Of a DNA stretch of 64,000 bases, positions 36,786 to 48,229 are shown one piece after another (position 1 is the stretch's first letter; the number at the start of each line of letters is the position of its first letter). Source of the stretch: Orbilia blumenaviensis (taxonomy: Eukaryota > Ascomycota > Orbiliomycetes > Orbiliales > Orbiliaceae); NCBI GenBank assembly GCA_036872755.1, contig JAVHNS010000006.1, positions 1,674,001 to 1,738,000 of the forward strand, written 5' to 3'. Below the pieces are notes generated by a model that saw only the letters and a program-made list of their open reading frames with translations, had not been told where the DNA came from and did not search any database. The translations under genes and the position numbers were made by a program.

Positions 36786-39382
36786 AAGCGTCGTGCCGGC
36801 GGCAGAAGGCAATCCGCCTCTGTTCGCAATAATTCTCCCTTAAAGCGACCCCAGGAAGCCAGACCCGCAAATCTCCTGAACCTCACTCTATCTGAAGCTG
36901 AGGTTGAACCCGTCACTGACACTGATACCTTCATCACCGACACTTATCGTTCTCGTCGCTATCAATCGTCTACTCCTAGCGAGGGTGATACTCGAGAAGA
37001 AGACCCAGCTTCACCGTACGGTGATCCCGTCAAACAACCATCTCCTGTCCCTATAATACCTGCTCCTCATCCTCATCCTCGATATTTTCTACGCGGCAGG
37101 GGTGAACCAGAATTACCTCCCGTTGAGTTGAAACCAATCGAACCAGAAGACTCAGATTCCGATTCAGATTCCGATTCCGAACCCGAGAACTACGACGATG
37201 AAATAGAGGATCTCACCCCTCTACCATCAGACTATACCGACAGCTTATTACACGATATCACATCTAGATTCGAGCAGAGCCCTGAGCGAGAGGAAGAAGA
37301 AGATCAGGAACCGGAGCTAAGTGAGCTAGAAGAGGAGGAGGATTCTGCTTCTGTTCTTGAAAAAAAGATCATGGAGAAGTTTCTCCGTGAATGGCGACAA
37401 GATGCCGTCAACAAACACCAGTACGACTCGGCGATTTTCATCGGAGACAAGCTTCTTGCTCTGACTAGTTGAGTGCCCCTCGTGTTCTACCCAATTTAAG
37501 CTTGCGCCAGGCTGCCCCGCTCGCTATTCATTAACGAGCAACGGTGGGCGATAGAAATCAACTTGAACTAACCTAAAATTTGTAACAGATGATCCTAATG
37601 ACGCCTTTTTCCTGGCTCAGATACACTTTTCTACTGGTCAGTACACTCGGGCACAGGCCTTTCTCGATGGAACTGGCTTAATCCAGAAATCGGCGCCATG
37701 CAAATACCTGTATGCTCTGTCTCAAATCAAACAAAACAAGTACGAAGAAGCACTTCAAACACTCGGCGACGAGAGTCCCATCATCTCGAACCCCCATAAC
37801 CTTAGGAAGCGTGGGTCGTCTCGAGCCAATGAGGAAAAATACGAAGCAGCTATGTGTTATCTACGTGGGGTTATCTTCACGAAACAAGGTGCTTACGACA
37901 AGGCAAAGGAGGCTTACAAGATGGCCGTTAAGATCGATGTTAGGTGCTTCGAGGCTTTCGACACGCTCATGCGCAATAACCTTCTCAGCCCTGAAGAAGA
38001 GTGGGAGTTTATTGGAGAGATCGACTTCGACACAATGACTGCTAGCATCGGTGGCGCACAAGGCGAAGCTACCACACAGTTTCTGAAGGCATTGTATACC
38101 ACCAGGCTCAGCAAATATAGAAACAGCTCGAAATTTGATGACGCTATCACCATGCTTTCTACCCAGTACCCCTTAGCCGACAACCATGATATTGTCCTGG
38201 CTAAAGCCGAGCTCCTTTACACCCAGTGCCGTTTCGAAGAGTCCCTCAAGCTCGTCAAGGAGCTTCTGTTGAAGGACAAGTACAACTTCAAACTCTACCC
38301 GGTCTACATAGCATGTCTTTTTGAGCTGGGAAAGAAGAATGAGTTGTTCCTTATGTCCCATGACCTTGCCGACAACCATCGAGAGGAGCCAGTCACCTTC
38401 GTTGCTATCGGAGCATACTATATGCTCATTGATCGACTGGCCGATGCTCGTAGGTTCTTTTCCAAGGCGTCCGTCATGGACCCTTCGTTCGGGCCAGCCT
38501 GGATCGGCTTTGCTCATACCTTCGCTGCAGAGGGTGAGCACGACCAGGCCATCTCTGCCTATTCCGCCGCTGCGAAGCTCTTCCAGGGAACTCACCTCCC
38601 CCAGATGTTCCTAGGGATGCAGCATCTGCAGCTCAACAACATCACCCTGGCAGACGAGTACCTCCAGATTGCTTGGGGGTTGTGCAAAACCGACCCCTTG
38701 CTCATGAATGAGCTTGGGGTCGTATTCTACCATAACGACCACTTGCATGAGGCCGTTAAGATGTTCCTCAATGGAATCAAGCTTGCCGAGGAGATTGGAG
38801 GGGACCCGAAGACGTATGTCCAGTTCCGCACCAACCTTGGCCATGCCTATCGACGACTCAGTAGGTATGGTGAGGCGATCGATGAGTTTACTCATGCGAT
38901 CCGGATCGGCGGGAACGATGCGAACATTCGTTGTTCGATGGGTTTGTGCTGCCTTATGGAGGGCAGGACTAGAGATGCTATTGGGCATCTCCATGAGGTT
39001 AGTTCTTTCCTTTTTCTATAGACGGCGGTGAACCAAAAGACTAATGTAATTTTCCTGATAGGCACTCTCCCTCGTTCCCCAGGACCCCGTTGCCACAGAG
39101 CTTCTAGAACAAGCTCTGTTGAAGTCTGCTGACGAGCCTTTTGAGCCGACTTACTACCTCCCAGACGGGAGTGGCGTTGTCCCCACTGACAAGGACTTCG
39201 ACAAATTGCTTGGAGAGGATAAGATTCATCGCTCCGTCCCCGGTGAATCCTCTGGTTCGATGCAAGTGGCTCCTGGACGCAATACCGGCACCGCGAAGCG
39301 CAGAGTCGGTGGGAGTGCCCGAGGAGTTCGTCGAGGAGATCCAGATCCGAGTATCATGGATGTCAGCGATTCTGAGTTTTAA
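36786..39382 (+). CDS. cut9: Anaphase-promoting complex subunit 6 (Cut9/Cdc16), TPR protein; true start not visible
   Basis: Cut9/Cdc16 is a TPR scaffold of the APC/C ubiquitin ligase that drives mitotic exit. Exons: up to 37467, 37589-38997 and 39062-39382. The first in-frame ATG is at 37371 (608 residues, starting MEKFLREWRQDA). The same frame is open upstream to 36624 with clearly protein-like sequence (SPLKRPQEARPA; an (DS)n acidic run; DDEIEDLTPLPSDYTDSLL), so I extend to 36786, which is not a start codon; a short upstream exon is likely. Conserved core: YDSAIFIGDKLLALTNDPND, then TPR motifs through VTFVAIGAYYMLIDRLADARRFF, PAWIGFAHTFAAEGEHDQAI, LLMNELGVVFYHNDHLHEAV and RTNLGHAYRRLSRYGEAIDE. 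The tail is disordered, ending in an acidic MDVSDSEF. Confidence 0.9.
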
Positions 39383-40195
39383 ACGTCGGTCGTTCGGGGC
39401 TGCTATTCAGAATTTTATTGACATCAGCTTTGACTCTTGTCTGTGTGCCTTTTCCCTCGCTCGCCCTCCTATTGGGCTTTCTCCAATTCGCTCCCCTACC
39501 GCCTCTTCACCTCTTGCCCTCCGACCACCTCTTTAACCTCCTCTTTATCTCATTTTTAAGGGCATATTCTTCTTCTTTCCGTTTTAATATTTCATGTTAG
39601 CGGCGGGTATTTTTTTTTTGCCTTTTTTCTCTCTCTTTTAAGTCTATGGCGTTTACATAAAAGGGATGCAGATATTTGAAAAAAGCATGACGGCGTTTTC
39701 GGTGGATTTCTGCTTCCCATCAGCATTAAGGCATTGATACGGAGACATCACAATAATTGTATGTAACTATGTATGTATCACTATCTTCGTCCTGTCTTGA
39801 CCATTGTTTTTAGTGGATGGATCAAGAAGGGGCATTGACTCGGTAATGAATGGATGAATGGAGGTTTCGCTTGAATATGTTTATCGTAGAGCCCGAGGCT
39901 AATGTGAACACATGATTGGCTAAGCTAAGTAAATGTATACTTTCATTGAAGGTGTCTCTATGATATTAAATGGCAGTGAGCAGAATAGCCGTGATATATC
40001 GATAATGGCCAGGTGCTGCTTGTAAGAGAAGATCAAAATCTTTGTTTGCAAAGATATGATGATCCCCAAAATTTAAGGATAACAGTAGTATACAGACGAA
40101 AAGCTCCCATACGCCCCGAAGTGATATCGTACAGAACCCCTTCTATGTAGTAGTAGTAGTGATTTAGAAACACCCCCCTTTATCTTCTCTAAAGC
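39383..40195. other. Convergent intergenic region between APC6 and dephospho-CoA kinase
   Basis: 0.8 kb, expected to hold both 3' ends. It is T-rich on the left and AT-rich on the right. No gene is seen. Confidence 0.6.
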
Positions 40196-40978
40196 TTACT
40201 CCTTCTTCGCAGCCTTTGCATCTAGTCTTCTCCTCTTTAAGAAATTACATATTAACCTCCAGGCAATGACGCATCCGGTTGCCGGCCAGAAGACTTGCAT
40301 CAGAAACGTCCAGATCCAGGGTCTTCCACGTTTATACTGCCCCACGAACAATCCTATTTCCCTTTCCAATTCTTCCTTACTGTCGTTATTCCAGATGACA
40401 ACATCTGCGAACCCAATCTTTTTGTCCAACGGCATCTGGCTGGCTATTCTCTTCTCGCCATCGTCTCTAGTAAGGAACGAGTCTCGCTTCAACAGCCTTT
40501 CTAGCTGTAATTCCGGCTCTAAACCGACCAGCAGCGACACCCCGCAGTAGACATCTAGTCTGCTTTCGAATAGTAATGGGATATCCAGCACAACTGCCCA
40601 ATGACCACGTAGCCAATAATGTACTATCCCTCTAAATATCGCCCATCGCACAGCCGGATGTACGATACCATTAAGAATCTTGATATCCCGTTTATTATCC
40701 GCCGAGGTACCGAAGACTCTTCTACCTAGTACCTTCCGGTTTATACTGGGACCCAGAGGGGAAGGGTTCGGGTCTGTTTCTGGGTCATGGAGAAGACCTG
40801 GAGTGGTTGAGAGGAAGTTCTTGAGGATTTTGGTGTAGGCGGGGGTTCCTGGTAGAATTACGGTGTGGGCGAGGGAGTCGGCGTCGATTACGGGGAGGTA
40901 GTGGGGTGCCGAGGAGAAGATTTTGGAAACGGTGGATTTGCCGGTGGCGATGCCGCCGGTTAGGCCTATTAGGAGCAT
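40196..40978 (-). CDS. cab5: Dephospho-CoA kinase
   Basis: A single exon of 260 residues, catalysing the last step of coenzyme A synthesis (ATP-dependent phosphorylation of the 3'-hydroxyl of dephospho-CoA). The P-loop is GLTGGIATGKSTV at residues 5-17, followed by DADSLAH, the VLGRRVF and NGIVHPAVR CoaE signatures, and LDIPLLFE. The fungal feature is a C-terminal hydrophobic stretch (about residues 223-246, WTFLMQVFWPATGCVIAWRL) followed by a basic tail KRRRLDAKAAKKE. This could anchor the enzyme to a membrane, as reported for eukaryotic relatives. It is divergent from the MAT2B-like gene over 690 bp. Confidence 0.93.
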   Translation of the reverse strand: MLLIGLTGGIATGKSTVSKIFSSAPHYLPVIDADSLAHTVILPGTPAYTKILKNFLSTTPGLLHDPETDPNPSPLGPSINRKVLGRRVFGTSADNKRDIKILNGIVHPAVRWAIFRGIVHYWLRGHWAVVLDIPLLFESRLDVYCGVSLLVGLEPELQLERLLKRDSFLTRDDGEKRIASQMPLDKKIGFADVVIWNNDSKEELEREIGLFVGQYKRGRPWIWTFLMQVFWPATGCVIAWRLICNFLKRRRLDAKAAKKE

Positions 40979-41668
40979 CTTTTTTTAATGGGATTCTTTG
41001 TTTCCTTTCTTTCTTTCTTTCTTTCTTTTCTTTGATGTTTATTTGTTCTTTGGTTTTGAATTTATTTTTTTAATGCCGAGGTATTGAGCATTGAGGCTAT
41101 CATCAGGTGATAGATTTATTATGCGATGGCGACTGCGATGGCGATGGGATGGTAGGTATAAACCGGCGCAGAAGAGGGTTGCTGGGAGGATAGGTGTTTT
41201 GTTTATGACATAGTTGACATAGGGATATGGTTTATATGTCGGCTGGTCGGCCAGTTCGGCCAGTCGGTCGGCGCAAGGACAGACAGCCAGACAAAGAAAG
41301 ACAGGCAGAGAGAGCGTTTGTGTGTGTGTGCAGAGCCCCGGCTGTCGGTTATCGATCGGATGGCGTAATGCAAAACTGGTAGGTATGTATACTTATGTAA
41401 CGTAACGTAGGTAACTGACTGGAAAACTGTTACTGGGCTCGACCCCTGGCCCCGGCCTGTTCAAGTGTAAATCTATATCGATAGCGGGCTTGGTACTGGT
41501 CGATTTAGTGAGGAGGGGTTAAAGCTTGATCTTGCTTGATTCTTATTCTTATTTTTCTTTTAATTGCTAGGAACTTGATCGTTCTACGTGCTATCGGTCT
41601 TTGCAATTGTTCGAGTTTATATCTCACCAGCACTTGAGTTTTTATACCTAGCTACCTGATAATATACT
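40979..41668. other. Divergent promoter region of cab5 and the MAT2B-like gene
   Basis: 690 bp containing a TTTC microsatellite, a GATGGCGACTGCGATGGCGA direct repeat (near 41,124), a CCAGTTCGGCCAGTCGGTCGG patch (near 41,250), and GGTAGGTATGTATAC/CGTAGGTAACTG motifs (41,380-41,420). No coding frame is seen. Confidence 0.55.
41005..41031. repeat. (TTTC)n microsatellite
   Basis: Seven or so CTTT units lie about 25 bp upstream of the cab5 start codon, and read as purine-rich on the cab5 sense strand. Confidence 0.8.
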
Positions 41669-43181
41669 ATGGCAAAGAAGAAGGTCCTCGTAACCGGTGC
41701 GACTGGCCTTTTAGGCCGCCAAGTCGTTAGAGCATTCGACGAAGCGGGATGGGAGGTCATCGGCACTGGTATGTTCATGTCATGTCATTATATCTTTCCT
41801 CTTTTTTTGGACCCTTTATGCGGGGGAGGCCCGACCTTTTTTTGGTCAAATCGGCCTAAAAAAAAAACAAAGCTTTGACTGACTGACGAATTAATTGGTT
41901 TTTGTGGAGCCACGGTCAGGCTTTTCACGTGCGAACCCACCCCAGATTCTAAAAGTCGATGTCACGGAGAAAGGGCAAGTGGAGAAAATATTGGACGATG
42001 TCAGGTATGGCTATCTCTCATGCATTTTTTTTTCTTTCTCAGTACAAGATTACGTAATTCAATATTTTTTTGGGTTTTCCTTTGTTTTTGTTAGTGAACT
42101 AATATGGTATAGACCAGCCATTATCATCCATTGCGCCGCTGAAAAATCACCAGATAAATGCGCTTCTGATCCTGCCGGCACTAAAGCCTTGAATATCGCT
42201 GCTTCCCAGCTCCTCGCCGAACAGTCCGCCGCCCGTGATATTGTGCTTGTGTACATTTCCACTGACTACGTGTTTGATGGAACTCCGGGTGCCGCACCAT
42301 ACGAGGCTGATGCGGAGACTAATCCACCAAATTTCTATGGCGAGACGAAGCGTGATGGTGAAATCGCTGTGATTAAGGCTAGTGATAGAGCGGTGGTGGT
42401 TAGAGTGCCATTGTTGTATGATTCTCTCCCTTCTTCTTTTCCCTTATCCATTGATCCGAGGGAGGGGTTCGTAACAGTCGCTAAATTTTTGGCTGGGTGG
42501 GTTAGGTTTGGTTCCGGGGATAACACTGAGAGTGCGGTTAATATTTTGATCGATACGATCTGGAATAAGGCCGGCAAGGACAAGGTTGATATGGATCATT
42601 GGGCGATCCGGTGTAGGTTCAGGGTCTTCCGTTTTCGCTCCGGGAGGGTTGGTCTCTAACCACGCCACGCAACAGACCCGACGAATACAGAGGATGTAGC
42701 CAGGGTTCTCAAGGATGTCGCAGAGAAGTATACATCGGAAGACCCGACAACTCTTCCAAAGATTCTTCAGTTTAGCTCAGAGGATAAGTGTACCAAGTAT
42801 GCGCCCCGCGTAGTAACCAATATGTTGAATGTGGAAACACTAGCTAACGAGTCGCCATAGATACGAAATCTGTGAGCGGCTTGCACAAGTCCTGGGCTTG
42901 CCAATGCCCCATATTGTTGCGAATAGCACAGTGGACCCGAATCCCTCTGGTGAGTTGGGTACTGCCAAGGGACATCAGTTTCGTAGAGCTTTGCTAATGT
43001 TAGTAGTTAAACGCCCTTACGACTGCCACCTATCCACAAAGGCGCTAAAAGACCTCGGGATTAACGTCACAACAATGGATTTTGAGGCTTGGTGGTAAGT
43101 ATTTCACAGACTTTGCATTTCTGAACGTGTACTTACATTCGAGCGTCTAGGAAACGAGAGCTTCGTGCATATAGAAAGTAA
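41669..43181 (+). CDS. MAT2B-like NAD(P)-binding reductase (RmlD/short-chain dehydrogenase superfamily)
   Basis: Eight exons: 41669-41768, 41920-42004, 42113-42415, 42506-42612, 42676-42796, 42861-42949, 43007-43094 and 43151-43181. They total 924 nt and encode 307 residues. The N-terminus KKVLVTGATGLLGRQVVRAF is the Rossmann GxxGxxG of extended SDRs. IIHCAAEKSPDKC, VYISTDYVFDG (with NFYGETKRDGE carrying the YxxxK pair) and MDHWAIRYPTNTEDVA match the beta subunit of methionine adenosyltransferase (human MAT2B) and its RmlD relatives. Two junctions (42416-42505, GTATGA donor; 42613-42675, GTAGGT donor) were chosen because they restore VPLLFGSGDNTESAV and IRYPTNTEDV. It probably modulates S-adenosylmethionine synthesis, though in fungi this is inferred from homology only. 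Confidence 0.88.
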
Positions 43182-43462
43182 TGAAGCATTTGGACAGCGA
43201 TTCGAGCGCGGGCATTTTGAGACGATTCATCATAATCATCATTGCAGAAACTTGCATATGTCATTCTGGTTCTGTAGACATAGAGAAGCCACACAAAAAA
43301 TGTATTAGCGATGTGCACAAGAAAATAGGCAACGTTCCAGGGGTGGTAGAGCTTACCTCTGATAATACAAGCCCATTTCCTCCACACCTGATAGCCTTTA
43401 TATAGTCAATAAAAGGAAACAGAAGCAGCGCTCCCTTTCAAAATCAAGCAAAAAGAAACTTT

Positions 43463-44787
43463 TTAAGAAAGAAGATCCGCGACGTTCATCGGCATCTCAT
43501 CAATCTGTGTGGAATAGTACACTGGAGCAGTTGTCAGCATTTCCTCCTCTAATATTAAGGGAAGAAAGAATACTCACATTCAATATCTCTCAAAATTCTG
43601 ACATCCTCGCTGGTGACGAAGTTGATGGCGACACCTTTCCTGCCAAATCTTCCGCTACGGCCGATACGATGAATGTAGTTTTCACGATTACTCGGCAAGT
43701 CGTAGTTAATAACCAAGCTGACTTGCTGAACATCGATACCACGAGCCCAGACATCTGTAGAGATCAGAACACGGGAGTTTCCTTGTCTAAATTCGCTCAT
43801 AATGGCATCTCTTTCCTTCTGGGTCATCTCTCCGTGCATGCTGGAAACCGTGAAGTTTGCATCACGCATCTTGTCTGTCAACCAGTCAACCTTGCGGCGG
43901 GTGTTGCAGAAAATGACGGCTTGGGTGATTGTGAGTGTGTCGTAAAGCTAAATTCTCTAGATGTCAGCCATCTAGACCTTTATCTCTCGTAATCGCAATA
44001 GGAGGATGCATACATCGCAAAGAGTATCGAATTTCCAGTCCTCCTTCTCAACAGCAATGAAATACTGCTTCAACCCTTCCAAAGTCAACTCATCACGCTT
44101 GACAAGAATTCTGACCGGATCCGTCATGAACTTTGTCGTCATATCCAAAACATCGTAAGGGAGCGTAGCGCTGACTACCACAACCTGTGTTGCTGGTGGC
44201 AAATATCTATAAACGTCGTAAATCTGTTCTCTGAAGCCCTTATTCAACAATTCATCTGCTTCGTCGAGAACCAACATCTTGATATGGCGAGTACGAAGGT
44301 TTCGACGACGAATCATATCTGCCACACGACCAGGGGTTCCTGAAACAACATGCTGTCCGTGGTCGAGCTTCCGGATATCCTCTCCAACATTTGTGCCACC
44401 GATGCAGGCGTGGCATTGAACATTCATGTAGTCTCCCAAAGCCATAACTACATTCTGAATCTGTGTCGCCAGTTCACGGGTCGGGGAGAGCACCAATGCT
44501 TGTGTTTCACGGAGCGAGGTATCGATGACCTGGAGGATCGAAATGGAGAAGGTGGCCGTTTTACCGGTACCAGATTGTGCCTGTGCGATTGTGTCACGGC
44601 CCTTACAGATCTGGACGATAGCACGGGATTGCACGGCCGATGGGGATTCGTAGCCGTACGCGTAGATACCACGGAGGAGGTTTTCCTTCAAGTGCATAGC
44701 CTCGAAGGTTGGAGCGACGGTAACCTCTTTGGAGGTGGTGAATTCCTGGCGCTCATCTTCGCGCTTGTCGAGTCCGGCGTCGGCCAT
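43463..44787 (-). CDS. fal1: DEAD-box RNA helicase eIF4A-III (exon-junction complex core; Fal1-type)
   Basis: Exons 44787-44014, 43947-43578 and 43521-43463 encode 400 residues, the expected length. All helicase motifs are present: AQSGTGKT (I), PTRELA (Ia), TPGR (Ib), DEAD (II), SAT (III), [13 protein letters not shown] (IV), ARGID (V) and [11 protein letters not shown] (VI). The C-terminus [12 protein letters not shown] is diagnostic for eIF4A-III rather than eIF4A. The protein is the RNA clamp of the exon-junction complex and in yeast (Fal1) acts in ribosome biogenesis. It is divergent from the SF3a60 gene over 294 bp and convergent with the MAT2B-like gene (281 bp). Confidence 0.96.
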
Positions 44788-45081
44788 GGCTGGGTATTAA
44801 GTTTGTTATATCGGTAGAAGCCTTGTTTCGTTTGCTCGGTGATGGTGGCGGTGGTGGTTGGTGGTTGGTGGTTGACGGTTGATTGATTGATGAAATGGGT
44901 GGATGGTTGCTTGTGATCTGGGGAAGAAGCGAGAATTTTTGGATGGAACTCTGACTCTGCCCATGGGAACTATTTTAAACTACAGCGCGACTTGAACCTC
45001 ATCGCCACCACATTCTCAGCAAAAAGGGATCCGAAAAATATTCTGCCAGAGCCATTAATCCCCGCAGAACCTCAATTCAGC
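44788..45081. promoter_or_regulatory. Short bidirectional promoter shared by eIF4A3 and SF3a60
   Basis: Only 294 bp separate the two start codons. The left half (44,843-44,905) is a GT-rich tract of GGTGGTTGGTGG-type repeats followed by GATTGATTGATG. The right half has ATTTTAAACTACAGCG near 44,972 and an A-rich segment before the SF3a60 ATG. Both genes encode pre-mRNA splicing factors, so shared control is plausible but not shown. Confidence 0.6.
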
Positions 45082-46693
45082 ATGACTACAATTATCGAGA
45101 ACCAGCGTCTCCTCCACGAGGAACTTGAGCGCCTTGAACAAGCAGTCGCGGACCGTCTGGCAGAGGAAGCGCGAACAGTAGGACTCGCCAATAGCTCTAA
45201 GAAGACAGCTGTCCGTTCTATATACTTACCCATGTTTATACAGATACGCGATCGTCTGATCCGAGATCATGAAGTAGGTCATTTCTTGACTCGATTTGAG
45301 AACCAGAGTAAACGCTTATACGATCTCTACACAGATGAAGATGGGTACGTGACCTTTTCCTTCCTAATGCCTACTTTCATACTTCACAACTCTGAACAGC
45401 TTCAATGGCTAACCCAACTATTATTATCATAGGTCACGAGAAAAAGAAATAAACAGCCTTTCCCACGGCGACCCGTTCACCGAATTCTACACCCATCTAG
45501 GCGAAATCCGCGATTTCCACCGTCGGTACCCAAATGAACCCGTCGAAGACCTCGCGCGGACCTACAAGCGCCGCCCACCACTGGAAGGCGAAATCTCCAT
45601 GATCGATAACATGTTTACCGGCGAGGAGTTCCATGGCCGTTTCTTCGACCTTACCCAATTGCACGAACAATACCTCAATCTCAAGGGTGTAAAGAGGATT
45701 TTGTATCTGCATTACCTTGGCCTCTTTGATAAATTCGAAGAGTTTCCGAAGGTTAACAAGAACGATGCGTATTTTACGTATCTAACGAATTTAGCGGATT
45801 ACTTGGAAGGATTTTTAAGGAAAACGAAGCCGCTAAGCAATCCTGATGCTATTATTAAAGGGTTTGGAGAAGAATTCGAGGAGGCGTGGAGGGCAGGCAC
45901 AGTAGCTGGCTGGGAAAGCGGTGCCGCTGCTGAGAAGCCGACAGGGATATGGTGTGATGCTTGCGAGAAGGGGTTCACAAATGAGAACACCTATAATGGC
46001 CACCTGAACGGGAATAAGCACAAGAAGGCGGTAGCAGCAAAGGGCAAAGATGCAGCTGATTCCGGTGTGACGAAACCGGTTGAAGCGACTGAGAATCTGA
46101 AGCATAGAGCTATCGCCGAACGTGAGTTCCGGATCAAGAAACTCACCGAGCTTATGTCGAAGGAGCGTGACGATACCAAAACCAATGTCGAGCGGAAAGC
46201 ATCGCTTACAGAACGTGAGCGACAAGCTGAACTCGACGCCCTTTTCCAGGACACTCAAATCACGTTGGGTGCCACTCACCTGGATGACGATGACGACGAG
46301 GATGATGAAGATAAGATTTACAACCCCTTAAAACTTCCACTCGCATGGGATGGAAAGCCGATTCCATTTTGGTTATACAAGCTACACGGGTTGGGTGTGG
46401 AATATACCTGCGAAATCTGTGGTAACTTTGTTTATATGGGTCGACGAGCATTCGATAAGCACTTTACAGAAGCACGACACGTCCACGGACTACGTTGCCT
46501 AGGGATAACAAATCCGACGGTATTCAGAGAAATCACAAAGATTGAAGATGCGCTGGCATTCAATGATAAACTGAAGACGGACAAGAAGCAGGCGCAGGTG
46601 ACGCAAGATAACGTGGTACAGATGGAGGATGGGGAAGGAAATGTGATGCCTGAGAAGGTGTACTATGATTTGCAGAAACAAGGGCTGCTGTAG
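45082..46693 (+). CDS. sap61: Splicing factor SF3a subunit 3 (SF3a60/Prp9/Sap61)
   Basis: Exons 45082-45344 and 45433-46693 encode 507 residues, matching the family length. It is a U2 snRNP subunit required for prespliceosome formation. The N-terminal helical region begins IIENQRLLHEELERLEQAVADR. A conserved HGDPFTEFYTHLGEIRDFH follows the junction. A first C2H2 finger is at about residue 263 (CDACEKGFTNENTYNGHLNG ... H), and a matrin-type C2H2 finger is at about 417 (CEICGNFVYMGRRAFDKHF ... H), which contains the DUF3449-type region HVHGLRCLGI. An acidic DDDDDEDDEDK linker precedes the second finger. It ends 131 bp from the convergent F-box gene. Confidence 0.95.
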
Positions 46694-46824
46694 AGGATAT
46701 GTCTATCATTTTCTGTTTGTAATGTGCCCTGCTGGAGTTTGGTTCGGAAACTTTTTTTTCTTTTATTTTGACTCTCTTACAGACTGGGAATCATGGGCTT
46801 CTAATTCTTTTATTGTATTATAAA

Positions 46825-47820
46825 CTACGACCTCAGTGCATCCGCCTTTCTGCTGCATTCTATAGCGGACCCAACGAGACCAAGCGGACCATCTGTTCCC
46901 TTCGATTGAAATGCTTCTATTTTCTCCGCCTCCTTTCTCAACCTCTCCTTGATTATTAAGGAGTCTGGGTGAAGAACCATAGCCCTGAAGCCAAAATGCC
47001 CGAGAAACCAACGTTCTGGGCAATCATCGCTAACAAATCGGCCGTGAGCCACCTCTATCTCCAAAAAATGAACTTTTCCTACGTCGATCTCCAGCTCTTC
47101 CAACTTCTTCTCGACTGACTCTACAAGGACCTCCATTAGTTCCTTGATGGTTATGCCCCACCTTTCATGCTCTTTCTCGCTCCGAAACCTAACTTTTACA
47201 TAGTCAAGCAGCATCACCCGTCTTGGGTAGCCGCTTTCGAAGAGGATGGGAAATATCTCGTCACCGTCTTCAAGTGGTAGACATTGCGGGGCCTTTTCAG
47301 CGGACCAGAAGACTAATTTTAATCGATGCCCTTTTTTGACAAAGGAACCTCGGGGCTCGATAAGGTCGGCTTTTAAAATCCAGTCTGTTGCGATGCAGGG
47401 GTCGTTGAGCAGGCCGTCTGGTTGTAGTTTGAAAACGTCTTTACGAGGTGAAGGAGTTTGGATCTTTTCGGCTCCATGTGTGGTATTGTTATCTTGCATC
47501 CCCGTAACGCCCTCTGATTCTTTCCCAGGATGATATGCGCTGGATATTTCATATCCCAGGATCTTGGAGTTTTGAATTGAGCAGCAAAGAACCCCGGGAA
47601 GACTAGGAGCATACCAGCTGGCAAATAAGAGTTCATGCACTCCAATCGGTTCATTGGAGGCATCGCGGAATCTCAAATAGCGGGCTGGAAGGAGGGAAGG
47701 GGTTTTTGAGATTATTGTCTGCCAGTTTGTACATACGTGGGAGGCAGAGACATGGTCTGAGAAAGAAAGGTAGCCAAAGATATGGATTAAGATCTCGACG
47801 GGGAGGCTGGAGGTCGGCAT
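46825..47820 (-). CDS. F-box protein, 331 residues
   Basis: A single exon. Residues 5-45 form an F-box (LPVEILIHIFGYLSFSDHVS ... CTNWQTII), the Skp1-binding module of SCF ubiquitin ligases. The rest has no WD40, LRR or Kelch repeats that I recognise; its segments PRRVMLLDYVKVRFRSEKEH and RFVSDDCPERWFLGHFGFRA recall the orphan substrate regions common in expanded fungal F-box families. No target can be named. It is followed at 410 bp by a second F-box gene on the same strand, but the two are not close copies. Confidence 0.8.
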   Translation of the reverse strand: MPTSSLPVEILIHIFGYLSFSDHVSASHVCTNWQTIISKTPSLLPARYLRFRDASNEPIGVHELLFASWYAPSLPGVLCCSIQNSKILGYEISSAYHPGKESEGVTGMQDNNTTHGAEKIQTPSPRKDVFKLQPDGLLNDPCIATDWILKADLIEPRGSFVKKGHRLKLVFWSAEKAPQCLPLEDGDEIFPILFESGYPRRVMLLDYVKVRFRSEKEHERWGITIKELMEVLVESVEKKLEELEIDVGKVHFLEIEVAHGRFVSDDCPERWFLGHFGFRAMVLHPDSLIIKERLRKEAEKIEAFQSKGTDGPLGLVGSAIECSRKADALRS

Positions 47821-48229
47821 TTGATGATGATATTCCTGTCAGTGAAGTGCCTATATTTTTGGATCCTGATATATATATTGTCGGGTTAAAAATCCAACAG
47901 CCGAATGTTGCGGGTTACTACCTACCTATGCATTATGCAGAGAATACCACATATGGTCATAAGCCCGAAATTTTAGTTAAGGCATAGCGTTGGACACGAG
48001 ACTAGGTGATAGGCATAGAACATGATGGGCAGCCTAGCTTGAAACCCATGATGAACATATGAGGACATTGTTATGCATTGTGGTCCTTCGCTATCGATAG
48101 CTATCAGAAATCTGCTAGACTATCAATATGAACCAACATGCAGACACTACAACTCTCACGGTTACATAGTTTAAACCCGTCGGATTCGATGCCGCTCTTC
48201 AAAATATCCACTTCCCCAAATCCCTGCTG
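47821..48229. other. Spacer between two F-box genes
   Basis: 410 bp, presumably the promoter of the first F-box gene and the 3' end of the second. It is AT-rich, and nothing further is seen. Confidence 0.55.
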
